DNA from: Streptosporangium sp040640155
GTDB taxonomy: Bacteria > Actinomycetota > Actinomycetes > Streptosporangiales > Streptosporangiaceae
Direction: 5' to 3'
Assembly (NCBI RefSeq): GCF_040640155.1
Contig: NZ_JBFABE010000004.1
Span: forward strand, 62,001-126,000
Length of the DNA: 64,000 nucleotides
A program made the position numbers and the translations under genes. Of this stretch, positions 1 through 7,808 are shown in pieces; position 1 is the stretch's first letter; the number at the start of each line of letters is the position of its first letter. The notes under the pieces are model-generated. The model was given only the letters and a program-made list of their open reading frames with translations, was not told where the DNA came from and ran no database searches.

Positions 1-76
1 AGGACGCACGACGGATCCTCGTCCGGCGCGGGGCCCGGAGCGGAAGGCTGGACGATCGGCTGTCCCGCTTGAACGG

Positions 77-110
77 CCCCTGACGGCCGGGCGGTGCCCG
101 GCCGTCGGGG
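77..110 (-). terminator. Hairpin terminator of the PfkB/transferase operon
   Basis: An inverted repeat of 15 pairs with one bulged base and a 3-base loop lies about 100 bases past the stop of the leftward operon. There is no T-run, as is common in high-GC actinomycetes. The 100 bases between it and the gene carry short GC-rich repeats and no gene that I can see. Confidence 0.55.
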
Positions 111-213
111 CCGCCCCGGCGGGATGCCCGGACGACCTCGGCGGTCTGCGCGTCCCGGCGATCTGCGCGTCCCGGCGGTCAGGGCGTCCCGGCGGAACAG
201 CGCCTCTCGACGA

Positions 214-1182
214 TCAGAACGTCTCGGCGCCCGGCCCTCCGGCGGGCGGGCGGAGGTCCCAGCGTCCGGTGACGACGCGCGGCGGGTGCGCGGCCTCCAG
301 CCTCGACAGTTCCTCGCGGGTCAGTGACGCCGTCACCGGGGTGCGGGATCCGATCTTCCATCCGGCGTGCACCACCGCCGTCCTCAGGGCCCGTACCGGA
401 TCGGCGGTGTTCCGCCAGACGTGCAGGAAGGTGGCGAACAGCGCGTCACCGGCTCCGGTGGTGTTGACGACCTCCCGCGGCGTCACGGCCCCCACCCTGA
501 CGAGCAGGCCGTCCCTCGTCCCGAGCGCCGCTCCCCGCCCGCCGAGCCCGACGCCCACCACCTGGCAACGCGGGTAGCGCCGGAACATCCCGGCCATCCA
601 GTCCTCGGGCGGGCAGGGAAGGCGCTCGTGGCTGCAGAAGACGATCCGCGCGGCCTCCAGCCACGGGCGGTCGTACTCGTCGTCGAGGTCGTCGATGAGG
701 TGGACGTCCACGGCGATGGGGACACCGAGCCGGGCCGCGGGCGGTACCAGGTCCCGGACGAACTTCGCGTTCGTCATGACCAGGAGGTCCGCGCCACGGG
801 CCTGTGCCTCGAAGAGGCCGGGCGGATACGCGACCCGGTCGACGGGCGCCAGGTGCGGGAAGCCCATGCGGCGGCCGTCGGGCGCGACGAGCGTCACGCC
901 CGACGACGATTCGACGCTCTCGACGATCCCGGGGCCGAGCAGGTCCGCACGGCCGAGTTCGGCCGTTATGCCCGCGCCGAGGAGATCGCGGCCGACCACG
1001 GTGCACAGGCGCACGTCGTCGCCGAGCGTCTTCAGTGTCCGCGCGATGTGACCCGCGGCCCCGGACACCGCGGCGCACGACCAGCGTGGCGACGACGTTG
1101 ACGCGTACCGGACCGGGAACTCCCGCACCCCCACGGACACGTAGAAGCTGACGGCGCCGGCGACGAGGATCCCGCGGGTCAT
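214..1182 (-). CDS. PfkB-family carbohydrate kinase
   Basis: A 322-residue ribokinase-type sugar or nucleoside kinase that transfers phosphate from ATP to a hydroxyl; the substrate cannot be told. The C-terminal PfkB signature is visible near residue 250 (NTTGAGDA, with the catalytic Asp and anion hole). The N-terminal half carries a Gly-rich GAAGHIA stretch as in the family. I chose ATG at 1182 because a strong GGAGGGAGG lies just upstream; the longer open frame has an Arg-rich, uncharacteristic N-terminus. Its ATG overlaps the TGA of the preceding gene by 4 bases (ATGA), so the two are probably translationally coupled. It is the last gene of a three-gene leftward operon. Confidence 0.85.
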   Translation of the reverse strand: MTRGILVAGAVSFYVSVGVREFPVRYASTSSPRWSCAAVSGAAGHIARTLKTLGDDVRLCTVVGRDLLGAGITAELGRADLLGPGIVESVESSSGVTLVAPDGRRMGFPHLAPVDRVAYPPGLFEAQARGADLLVMTNAKFVRDLVPPAARLGVPIAVDVHLIDDLDDEYDRPWLEAARIVFCSHERLPCPPEDWMAGMFRRYPRCQVVGVGLGGRGAALGTRDGLLVRVGAVTPREVVNTTGAGDALFATFLHVWRNTADPVRALRTAVVHAGWKIGSRTPVTASLTREELSRLEAAHPPRVVTGRWDLRPPAGGPGAETF

Positions 1183-1937
1183 GCGGACCTCCCTCCGATG
1201 CCACGCGTCCGAGGACGGGCGGGTCCGACCTGCGTCCTGCCCGCCACTTCGAGCGTTCCGATCCGGCCCGCCGAGGAGCCGGTGTACCGGCCCACGATCA
1301 CCGAGGCGGTGGCCAGGCCCTCGAACGGCATTCCGGCGATCCGCCAGCCGTACAGGAACGAGCCGTAGACGGCGGGCCATGGGTCCGCGCCGCCGGGGAG
1401 ACCTCCCACCTCGGTGGTCGTGACGAACCGTCCGTCACGCAGGCCGGCCGACAGACCGCCCCCGGCCTCGCGCCCGCCGACCGCGACCTCGCAGCCGGGA
1501 TAGCGGTCGAGGAGGCCGGAGATGAGGCTCTCCGGATCGTTCCGGGAACCCTCCGGGCCCACGAGGACGTCGGCGACCTCGCACCAGGTCCGGTCCACCG
1601 GGTCGTCGAGGGCGGCGACGATGTGCGTGCCGTCGAAGAGGCGCCTGCCGGGCGGCAGGCCGCGGTGGTGTCCCGCCGGAGACAGGATCATGAGGTACGG
1701 GGCGCGGAGCGGGCCCTCCCTGGGGATCACCAGGATCGCCAGGTCGCTCCGCCGTGACGCGGTGACTCCGGACGCGGTGGGGGTCCGCGGCGGGACGGTG
1801 ATCCGGGGCGAGGCCGCGCCCCCGGGCGGGGTAGGGGTTCCGGGCGGGGTGACGACTTCGGGCGCGGGCGGAATCCGGCGCAACCTGAGCGCGTGTTCCA
1901 GCCGGAAGAGGTGAACTGAGACGAGTGTGCCGAACAC
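1179..1937 (-). CDS. Half-length PfkB-like protein, probable pseudo-kinase
   Basis: A 252-residue protein whose residues from about 85 to the end line up by eye with the C-terminal two thirds of the neighbouring PfkB kinase: the region around the 'DDPVDRTW' stretch, the 'SGLLDRYPGCEV' stretch and the final helices correspond. The N-terminal substrate-binding half is replaced by a Pro/Thr-rich segment (about residues 25-65). The kinase signature is degraded: NTTGAGDA corresponds to LPGGADPW. The GTG start at 1937 is set by GGAGG six bases upstream. It starts 23 bases after the transferase gene and overlaps the next gene by 4 bases. I infer a catalytically dead partner or regulator of the downstream kinase; function unproven. 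Confidence 0.7.
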   Translation of the reverse strand: MFGTLVSVHLFRLEHALRLRRIPPAPEVVTPPGTPTPPGGAASPRITVPPRTPTASGVTASRRSDLAILVIPREGPLRAPYLMILSPAGHHRGLPPGRRLFDGTHIVAALDDPVDRTWCEVADVLVGPEGSRNDPESLISGLLDRYPGCEVAVGGREAGGGLSAGLRDGRFVTTTEVGGLPGGADPWPAVYGSFLYGWRIAGMPFEGLATASVIVGRYTGSSAGRIGTLEVAGRTQVGPARPRTRGIGGRSA

Positions 1938-1960
1938 GTCGGTCCTCCGATGCGGGTGGT

Positions 1961-3175
1961 CTACCTGATGAGAAAGGGCGCGGGAGCGGGTGGGGTCGCC
2001 GGGACGGCCGCGGGCTGCCGTAGATCCAGCAACCGGTAGATGAGCCGGCGCATGTTCCGGTCGAAACGGCCCGGCGCGGAGGTGATGCCTTCCGCGACGG
2101 CCCGGTAGCGGCCGGGCTCCACCTCCGCGGCGACCCTGACCAACTGCTCTCGTAGCGAGCCGCACGGGGAGAGCCGGGGCGCGACGGCGGCGAGCGCTCC
2201 GAGCGCGGACGACGGGTCGACGTCGGCCCGCGGGAAACCGGCCAGTACGACCGGCGCCCCGGTGGCCGTCCCGTACAGGGTCGCCGACCCGTGGTCCCCG
2301 ATGATCCAGTCGGCCGAGGCGAGGACCGCGTGCCAGTCCGCCTCCGGCGGCACCAGGCTCAGTCCGCGCCTCAGGGAGTCGGCGAACCAGGCCCTCACCT
2401 GCCAGGTGCCGTGCCCGAACCAGATGTTGGGGTGCAGGAGCAGCACGACGCGATACTCCTGCCGGGACAGCTCCGTGACCAGGCGGTGCAGCAGCCGCGG
2501 CCACCGGCCGAAGAGCGACGTCGCTCCCCAGGTCGAGCTGACCACCACGAGTTTCTGATCCGGTTCGACGGTCAGCGCGCGGCGGTACAGATCTCGGTGC
2601 GGCAGGCAGGCGGTCAGCCTGTCGTACGACGGGTCTCCGACGACGGTGGCCACGGGGAGCGCCTCCGGGCACGTCCGGCCCAGCCGTCCCAGCTCGGAGG
2701 AGTGGGAGAGCGCCACCGCCGAGGGCAGCACGGCGCCGTCGTACAGCAGGCGCTGGGGATCGAGCCCGTACGCCACACGTTCGCCCGCGGCACGGGCACC
2801 GTCCCGCACGGCCACGAGCTTGTTGAAACCGGCACCGTGCGGAATGACGATCAGTGGCGCGTGGATCTCGTGGAGCGCGCCCAGGCTCGCCGCGATGGCG
2901 AGGTCGAACCGCTGGTTCCTGGACTGCTCCCAGGGCAGCACCACCGTCCCCAGGCCACCGACGAACTCCGCGACCCCGTTGCTGAAGACGTCCGGGGCCA
3001 TGGTGACCACGACCTGGATCCTCAGGTCGGACTCCACCAGACGAACGGTGTCCATCAGGCGCTGTCCCGACGTGACGGTATGAACAATCACCAGCACCTC
3101 TTTGCAGTTCCTGCGCGTCACCCAACGACCGGCGTCGAGCCCGGTGGGAACCCTGCTCCATCGATGATCGGACAT
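1961..3175 (-). CDS. GT-B-like transferase (CDP-glycerol glycerophosphotransferase-like)
   Basis: A 404-residue cytosolic protein without membrane segments or signal peptide. It has a two-lobe look of GT-B transferases: an N-terminal half with 'IPHGAGFNK', then a second lobe beginning at a beta-strand (KLVVVSSTWG), a 'LLLHPN' motif and a donor-site-like segment 'ADWIIGDHGSATLYGTATG'. This resembles the TagB/TagF-like fold in which HP and D-G-S/T motifs bind the CDP-activated donor. Exact family and substrate are not recognised. The first gene of the operon with the two PfkB proteins, so a phosphorylated or activated sugar is a reasonable guess. Start ATG 3175 is chosen; an in-frame ATG at 3289 gives an atypical extension. 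Confidence 0.6.
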   Translation of the reverse strand: MSDHRWSRVPTGLDAGRWVTRRNCKEVLVIVHTVTSGQRLMDTVRLVESDLRIQVVVTMAPDVFSNGVAEFVGGLGTVVLPWEQSRNQRFDLAIAASLGALHEIHAPLIVIPHGAGFNKLVAVRDGARAAGERVAYGLDPQRLLYDGAVLPSAVALSHSSELGRLGRTCPEALPVATVVGDPSYDRLTACLPHRDLYRRALTVEPDQKLVVVSSTWGATSLFGRWPRLLHRLVTELSRQEYRVVLLLHPNIWFGHGTWQVRAWFADSLRRGLSLVPPEADWHAVLASADWIIGDHGSATLYGTATGAPVVLAGFPRADVDPSSALGALAAVAPRLSPCGSLREQLVRVAAEVEPGRYRAVAEGITSAPGRFDRNMRRLIYRLLDLRQPAAVPATPPAPAPFLIR

Positions 3176-3404
3176 CTGCGTGTCATCACCCCTGACCTCT
3201 TCCGACGGACGGGCGAGGCTCGTCGCCCTCTGTCGAGCGTCGCCGCTGAAACTTGCGGAAACCCTTGCGGCGACCCTGTTGCCAGCCAACGAAGATTGAG
3301 GATAAATAGGTCATAGAGCTAATCGAATCACTTACTGCTCGATTGACTCCGCCCAGTTAAAAGCGTCATTCAGGAAGGCCACTCCCCACGAGAAGGGGGC
3401 TGGA
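3176..3404. promoter_or_regulatory. Divergent promoter region between transferase operon and SARP gene
   Basis: About 230 bases separate the divergent starts. The stretch 3290-3370 is distinctly AT-richer than its surroundings and holds TTGACT at 3342. A good ribosome binding site (GAAGGGGG) precedes the SARP start. The layout lets one regulator control both directions; this is inference from position. Confidence 0.4.
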
Positions 3405-6400
3405 ATGGAATTACGTATTCTCGGCCCGGTCGAGTTTTGGTCCCAGGGCCGACGCCGTGACCTGGGGTGGGCCAAGGAGCGTCACATTTTGGCCGTCCTT
3501 CTGATGACTCCGGGCAAGCCGGTCTCCACCACGTCGCTTCTCCACAGGGTGTGGGACGAAAACCCGCCGGCCAATGCCCGGAGTAACCTGCACAGTCACG
3601 TCGCCCGGCTGAAGGGCCGTCTGCGCGACGCCGGGGACGACGTGCGCCTGAGAGGCGGTTCGGGAGCGTATTCCGTCGAAACGGATCCGGAGAACATCGA
3701 CTACCATCGCTTTCGCGCACTTTGCTCGAAAGCTCGTTCGAGAATAGAAAAAGGCGACGCCGACGGCGCTCTCCGGCTGTATCGCGAAGCGGGCCGGCTG
3801 TGGCGGGGAGATCCGCTGTCCGGCCTCTCCGGTTCCTGGGCCGACCACACCCGCCGGAAGATCGAGGGTGACCTTCTGGCCGGCACCGTCGGACGCGTCG
3901 AACTCGAACTTCTCCGCGGCCCGGACAACGGCCTCGTGCCGGAACTGCACGACCTGGTCAACCGATTTCGATTCAACGAGAAACTGATCGAGCTGCTCAT
4001 GCTGGCGCTCTACCGCGGCGGCCGGCAGGCGGAGGCCCTCGGCGTCTACCGCCAGGCGCACAAGCGTCTCGTCGGCGCGCACGGCACCGAACCGGGACCG
4101 GCGTTGCGGACACTGCATCAGCGCATCCTCCAGGGCGACCCGGCGCTGCTGCCCGACCCCTGGCCCGCCCGGCAGGGGAGCAGGCCGCCGAACAGCCTTC
4201 CTCGCGACATCCACACCTTCATCGGCAGGACCCCCGAGATCGACCGGCTGATCGACCAGCGCGTACGGGGGGACGCGGTCACCGTTCTCGCGATCGACGG
4301 CATGGCGGGTGTCGGGAAGACGGCACTGGCCGTGCACCTTGCCCACCGGCTCGCCGACGACTATCCGGACGGCCTGCTCTACCTCGACCTCCGGGGTCAC
4401 GACTCCCAGCACGAGCCGATGGACCCGGCGACCGCGCTGGAACGTCTCCTGCGTCTCCTCGGCGTCCCGGTCCCCGGTATCCCGAACGAGCTGGACGAGC
4501 GGGCGGCGATGTGGCGCACCGCGCTCGCCCACCGCAAGGTGCTCCTCGTCCTCGACGACGCCGCCGGGCACGACCAGCTCGGCCCCCTCCTGCCCGGGGT
4601 GTCCGGCTGTCTTGTCGTGATCACCAGCCGGCGGCGGCTGGCAGGGCTGGACGACGTCCACTCGCTCTCCCTTGAGGTGTTGTCACCGCAGGAGGGAGCC
4701 GCTCTCTTCGGCCGTGTCGTGGGTGCGCGGGGCATGTTCCAGGAGGACGAGGTCGCGCGGGTCGTGCGCCTCTGTGGCCATCTCCCCCTGGCGATCCAAC
4801 TGGCCGGCAGCCGGTTCCGGCACCGGCCCGCGTGGAGCGTGGCCGATCTCGCCGAGCTGCTCGACAGGGACGACCGGCGGCTGGCCGAGATCCGGGCGGG
4901 GGACCGGGGGATCATCGCGGCGTTCGAACTGTCCTTCAACGACCTGGACGAATGGCAGCAGCGGGCGTTCTGGCGGCTCGGGCTGCATCCCGGGGTGGAC
5001 ATCACCGCCGACTGCGCGGCGGCGTTGGTGGAATCCGACCGGACCGAGGCGGAGAGGTTGCTCGACGACCTCCTCGACCATCATTTGATCTCCGAGCCCC
5101 GCCGGGGCCGGTACCGTTTCCACGACCTCATCGGTGAGTACGCCCGCCTGCTGTCGGAGCGGGAACCGCGGAGCGCGCGGGCCGAGGCGATCCGCCGGGT
5201 CCTCGACCACCACCTCCTCACGGCCGACGCCGCCGACCGGCTGCTCTACCCGCACCGCACCCGCGGCCCGGCCGAGATGCCCCGTGCGGCGGGCCCCACG
5301 TCCGGCATCGGCACCGAGGAACAGGCCCTCGCCTGGATGAACGCCGAGGTGGACAACCTGCTCCGTGTCGCGCGCTACGCCGCCGACCACGGGTGGACGA
5401 GGCACGCGGCCCTGCTTCCGCGCGTCCTCGGCCGGTATCTCGACGTGTGGGGCCCGTGGGCGGAGGGGGCCGAACTCCACGCGCGCGCCGTGGAGGCGTG
5501 GCGTGAGCTGGGCGACCCGTCGGGGACCGCGTACGCGCTGGCCGACCTCAGCGTGGTGCGGCGGCAGACCGGCCGGTACGAGGAGGCGCTCCGGCTGGCG
5601 GACGAGGCGCTGGCGATCCAGCGCGCCCTCGACGACGAGCGGGCCGTCGCCGACCTGCTCGACAACAGCGGCCTGGTGTACTGGCAGCGTTCCGAGTTCG
5701 ACGTCGCCCTGGACTGCTTCGAGCGGGCACTGCGGCTGCGCAGGACGCTGGACGACCGTCACGGCCAGGCCGCCAGCCTCACCCACATCGGGATCATCCA
5801 CTCCCACCGGGGGGACTACACGAGGGCCGCCGAGCACCTGCGGGGGGCGCTCGGGTTGTACCGGCGGGACGGCGACCGGCGCGGGCAGCAGGTCGCACTG
5901 AACAACATCGGCGAGATCGAGTTCAAGCTGGGCGACTACACCGCGGCGCTGGGCCACTACGAGGAGGCCGAGTCCCTGCACCCCGACATGGGGCCGCAGA
6001 ACAGGGCGATCTGGCTCAACAACGTCGCCAACGTCTACCAGCGCCTGAACCGGCACGCCGACGCCCTCGAATGCTACAGAAAGGCCCTGCGGATCTACGG
6101 CGACATCGGTGACCGGCGGCACGAGGCGGACGCCCTGAACAACGTCGGCAGTTGCTACGTGCGCATGGGCAGGGACGCGGAGGCGCTCGCCCACCACCAC
6201 AAGGCCCTGCGCGTCTCGACCGAGATATCGGAACGCCGCGAGGAGAGCCAGGCCCACCTCAGCATCGGCGGCATCCACCATCGCGCGCATCGCCACGACG
6301 CCGCCCTCGCCCACTACCGTGAGGCCCTCGACCTGGCGCGCGCCATCGGCGACGTCCACCAGGAGGCCCGCACCCTCGACGAGATGGGCGCCGCGCTCGC

Positions 6401-6512
6401 AAGCGCCGGCGAGGGGGCGCGGGCGCGGGAGTGCTGGCGGCGGGCACTCGGCCTGTACGAGTCCCTGGGCGTGACCGAGGCACGGGTCGTCCGGACGAGA
6501 CTCACCGGGTAG
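3405..6512 (+). CDS. AfsR-type SARP regulator with NB-ARC and TPR domains
   Basis: A 1035-residue transcriptional regulator. Residues 1-95 form an OmpR-like winged helix (begins MELRILGPVEF); about 95-245 is the bacterial transcriptional activation domain; 260-540 is an NB-ARC ATPase with Walker A GMAGVGKT at 299-306 and Walker B VLLVLDDA at 379-386; about 690-1020 is a run of tetratricopeptide repeats, several with the 'NNIG/NNVG' pattern. The order is that of AfsR, which activates secondary-metabolite genes by binding direct heptamer repeats. ATP state and a ligand or peptide bound by the TPRs may control activity. It diverges from the transferase/PfkB operon and is followed by a tiny peptide gene. 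Start set by GAAGGGGG eight bases upstream. Confidence 0.93.
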   Translation: MELRILGPVEFWSQGRRRDLGWAKERHILAVLLMTPGKPVSTTSLLHRVWDENPPANARSNLHSHVARLKGRLRDAGDDVRLRGGSGAYSVETDPENIDYHRFRALCSKARSRIEKGDADGALRLYREAGRLWRGDPLSGLSGSWADHTRRKIEGDLLAGTVGRVELELLRGPDNGLVPELHDLVNRFRFNEKLIELLMLALYRGGRQAEALGVYRQAHKRLVGAHGTEPGPALRTLHQRILQGDPALLPDPWPARQGSRPPNSLPRDIHTFIGRTPEIDRLIDQRVRGDAVTVLAIDGMAGVGKTALAVHLAHRLADDYPDGLLYLDLRGHDSQHEPMDPATALERLLRLLGVPVPGIPNELDERAAMWRTALAHRKVLLVLDDAAGHDQLGPLLPGVSGCLVVITSRRRLAGLDDVHSLSLEVLSPQEGAALFGRVVGARGMFQEDEVARVVRLCGHLPLAIQLAGSRFRHRPAWSVADLAELLDRDDRRLAEIRAGDRGIIAAFELSFNDLDEWQQRAFWRLGLHPGVDITADCAAALVESDRTEAERLLDDLLDHHLISEPRRGRYRFHDLIGEYARLLSEREPRSARAEAIRRVLDHHLLTADAADRLLYPHRTRGPAEMPRAAGPTSGIGTEEQALAWMNAEVDNLLRVARYAADHGWTRHAALLPRVLGRYLDVWGPWAEGAELHARAVEAWRELGDPSGTAYALADLSVVRRQTGRYEEALRLADEALAIQRALDDERAVADLLDNSGLVYWQRSEFDVALDCFERALRLRRTLDDRHGQAASLTHIGIIHSHRGDYTRAAEHLRGALGLYRRDGDRRGQQVALNNIGEIEFKLGDYTAALGHYEEAESLHPDMGPQNRAIWLNNVANVYQRLNRHADALECYRKALRIYGDIGDRRHEADALNNVGSCYVRMGRDAEALAHHHKALRVSTEISERREESQAHLSIGGIHHRAHRHDAALAHYREALDLARAIGDVHQEARTLDEMGAALASAGEGARARECWRRALGLYESLGVTEARVVRTRLTG

Positions 6513-6579
6513 AACAGGCGAAAACCGCCAGGTGGCCGGGGAACCCGCCCTCCCAGTATGATCAATTGGACCTTACGAG

Positions 6580-6720
6580 AAACGGTCAAACGGTTTTTAT
6601 CACCCTTATCATCTCTTTTGTCATTATCGCCCACATATATTTACGAGGGCCCACATGTCCAAAAGAGTCGACCTCCGCGTTGAGGTTGGCCTATACTTTA
6701 CTTTACGGATGACATAAAGG
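6580..6720 (+). promoter_or_regulatory. AT-rich control region with direct repeats and a TATACT -10 element
   Basis: Between the SARP gene and the peptide gene GC falls to about 45% (27 of 60 bases at 6601-6660), against about 70% nearby. It holds adjacent direct repeats AAACGGT (6580-6586, 6588-6594) and TTATCA (6597-6602, 6606-6611). A near-consensus -10, TATACT, is at 6692-6697 without a good -35; instead TCGACC (6668) and TTGAGG (6680) lie 12 bases apart just upstream. SARP-dependent promoters use such heptamer repeats in place of a -35, so this could be a target of the neighbouring regulator. Unproven. Confidence 0.4.
6655..6717 (+). CDS. Possible 20-codon leader peptide with a TTA codon
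   Basis: A short frame, MSKRVDLRVEVGLYFTLRMT, starts at ATG 6655 with GAGGG five bases upstream and stops at TAA 6717. It uses rare codons for this genome (AGA, CTA, TTA). The TTA would make it sensitive to the bldA leucine tRNA in actinomycetes. It overlaps the candidate promoter of the 35-aa peptide gene, so it may be chance; I report it because start, ribosome site and stop are all present. Confidence 0.2.
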   Translation: MSKRVDLRVEVGLYFTLRMT

Positions 6721-6764
6721 CCGTAACCGAAGATCATTCATATTTCCTAGAAAGCAGAACCCAT

Positions 6765-6872
6765 ATGAGGCGATTCGACCGTATCGCGGGTGCAGTTCTC
6801 GTGGCCGGAGCCTTCATGATCTACGTCATGAACGCGGTGGCGGGCAGCGGCATTCCGGGAACCGGCGCCTGA
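6765..6872 (+). CDS. 35-aa membrane or secreted peptide next to SARP gene
   Basis: The peptide reads MRRFDRIAGAV at its start and ends SGIPGTGA. It has a basic N-terminus (Arg2, Arg3, Arg6), a hydrophobic core of about 17 residues (7-24) and a small Gly/Pro-rich C-terminal tail after an Ala-Val-Ala-Gly stretch that could be a cleavage site. Evidence that it is a real gene: it begins 250 bases after the SARP stop behind an AT-rich promoter-like region, and a perfect intrinsic terminator begins 13 bases after its stop. The ribosome site is weak (GAAAG). Function unknown; it could be a pheromone-like propeptide sensed by the TPR regulator, or a small membrane protein. Confidence 0.6.
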   Translation: MRRFDRIAGAVLVAGAFMIYVMNAVAGSGIPGTGA

Positions 6873-6885
6873 GGTACTTCCCCGG

Positions 6886-6917
6886 AAAGGGAGGCGGCGC
6901 ATGCCGTCTCCCTTTTT
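6886..6917 (+). terminator. Intrinsic terminator after the 35-aa peptide gene
   Basis: A hairpin with arms AAAGGGAGGCGGC and GCCGTCTCCCTTT around a 4-base loop, ending in five T. It is one of the few classical terminators in the window and closes a transcript that contains only the small peptide gene, or the SARP gene plus peptide. Confidence 0.85.
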
Positions 6918-7021
6918 GAGGTCCACGGGCCCTCACCCGCCCCACCGGCGGCACCACCGATCACGGTACGGGTGCGCGGCGCCGAATCGCGGCCGAGGTG
7001 AGAATCGAGGAGGCCGGCAGG

Positions 7022-7621
7022 GTGAGGCATGTCAAGACTCCGTGGGAGCCGGCGCCGCTGGAGCAGGTGGTCGCGTTGTTCCAGGGGCTGGACGTCCCCT
7101 GGTGGATCGGCGGCGGGTACGCGATCGAGCTGGCGGTGGGGCGGCCCTATCGCGATCACGGTGACATCGACGTCGGCCTGCTGCGGCGTGACCAGCTCGC
7201 GGTACGCCGCCTGCTGGCCGGATGGGACTGCCACGCGGCCGATCCGCCGGGCACGCTGCGTTCCTGGCCCGTGAACGAGGTGCTGCCGGACCGGGCGCAC
7301 GACATCTGGGTGCGGGAGCACGCCGGCGGGCCGTGGCGCTTCCAGCTGATGCTGGACGAGTCCGACGGCGACGAGTGGGTCTACCGGCGTGACGCGCGCG
7401 TCCGCCGCCCGCTGTCCTCGCTCACCGTGGCCACGGACGGTTTTCGCCGGCTCGCCCCGGAGGTCCAGCTGCTGTACAAGGCCAAGGGGCTCCGCGCCAA
7501 GGACGAGACGGACTTCACGCGGGCGCTGCCGTCGCTGACCGGTCCGCAACGCCGCTGGCTGGCGGAGGCGCTGACGATCGAGCACGGCACGCACCCCTGG
7601 CACGACCGGCTGCGGGAGTGA
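7022..7621 (+). CDS. Aminoglycoside nucleotidyltransferase-like protein
   Basis: A 199-residue protein of the small nucleotidyltransferase group related to aminoglycoside 2''-adenylyltransferases. It shows 'WWIGGGYAIELAVGR' (nucleotide-binding GG) followed by 'HGDIDVGLLR', where the two acidic residues bind metal, and a C-terminal 'KAKDETDF' motif typical of the family. Such proteins are often annotated as hypothetical amino-glycoside resistance proteins; real substrates are mostly unknown. GTG 7022 is preferred because GAGGAGG lies eight bases upstream; a GTG at 6998 would put the ribosome site inside the gene. It stands alone between the peptide terminator and a region of gene remnants. Confidence 0.75.
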   Translation: MRHVKTPWEPAPLEQVVALFQGLDVPWWIGGGYAIELAVGRPYRDHGDIDVGLLRRDQLAVRRLLAGWDCHAADPPGTLRSWPVNEVLPDRAHDIWVREHAGGPWRFQLMLDESDGDEWVYRRDARVRRPLSSLTVATDGFRRLAPEVQLLYKAKGLRAKDETDFTRALPSLTGPQRRWLAEALTIEHGTHPWHDRLRE

Positions 7622-7694
7622 ACAGGAGGAGAACGCCCCTCGACGCGGTGCTGCGCGACTTCGGCGGCGTGCCGCGCTTCCACGACGGCTGGGA

Positions 7695-7808
7695 TCACCG
7701 AGGCTCCGCCCCCTCGTCGTGACCGAGGCCGGCGATCAGGAGAAGCGCGGCCACGGCGGCGTAGAGCGGAAGCACGAACCCGGGTCCCCGCGAGCCCTCG
7801 GGACACAT
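7695..7808 (-). CDS. Possible 37-aa single-pass membrane peptide, or membrane-protein remnant
   Basis: A short frame starts at ATG 7808 with GAGG five bases upstream and has one hydrophobic segment (VLPLYAAVAALLLIAGL) followed by an acidic tail. It is antisense to the edge of the DUF6461-like fragment. It may be an intact miniprotein or the tail of a lost transporter gene; the surroundings look decayed, which favours the latter. Confidence 0.25.
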   Translation of the reverse strand: MCPEGSRGPGFVLPLYAAVAALLLIAGLGHDEGAEPR

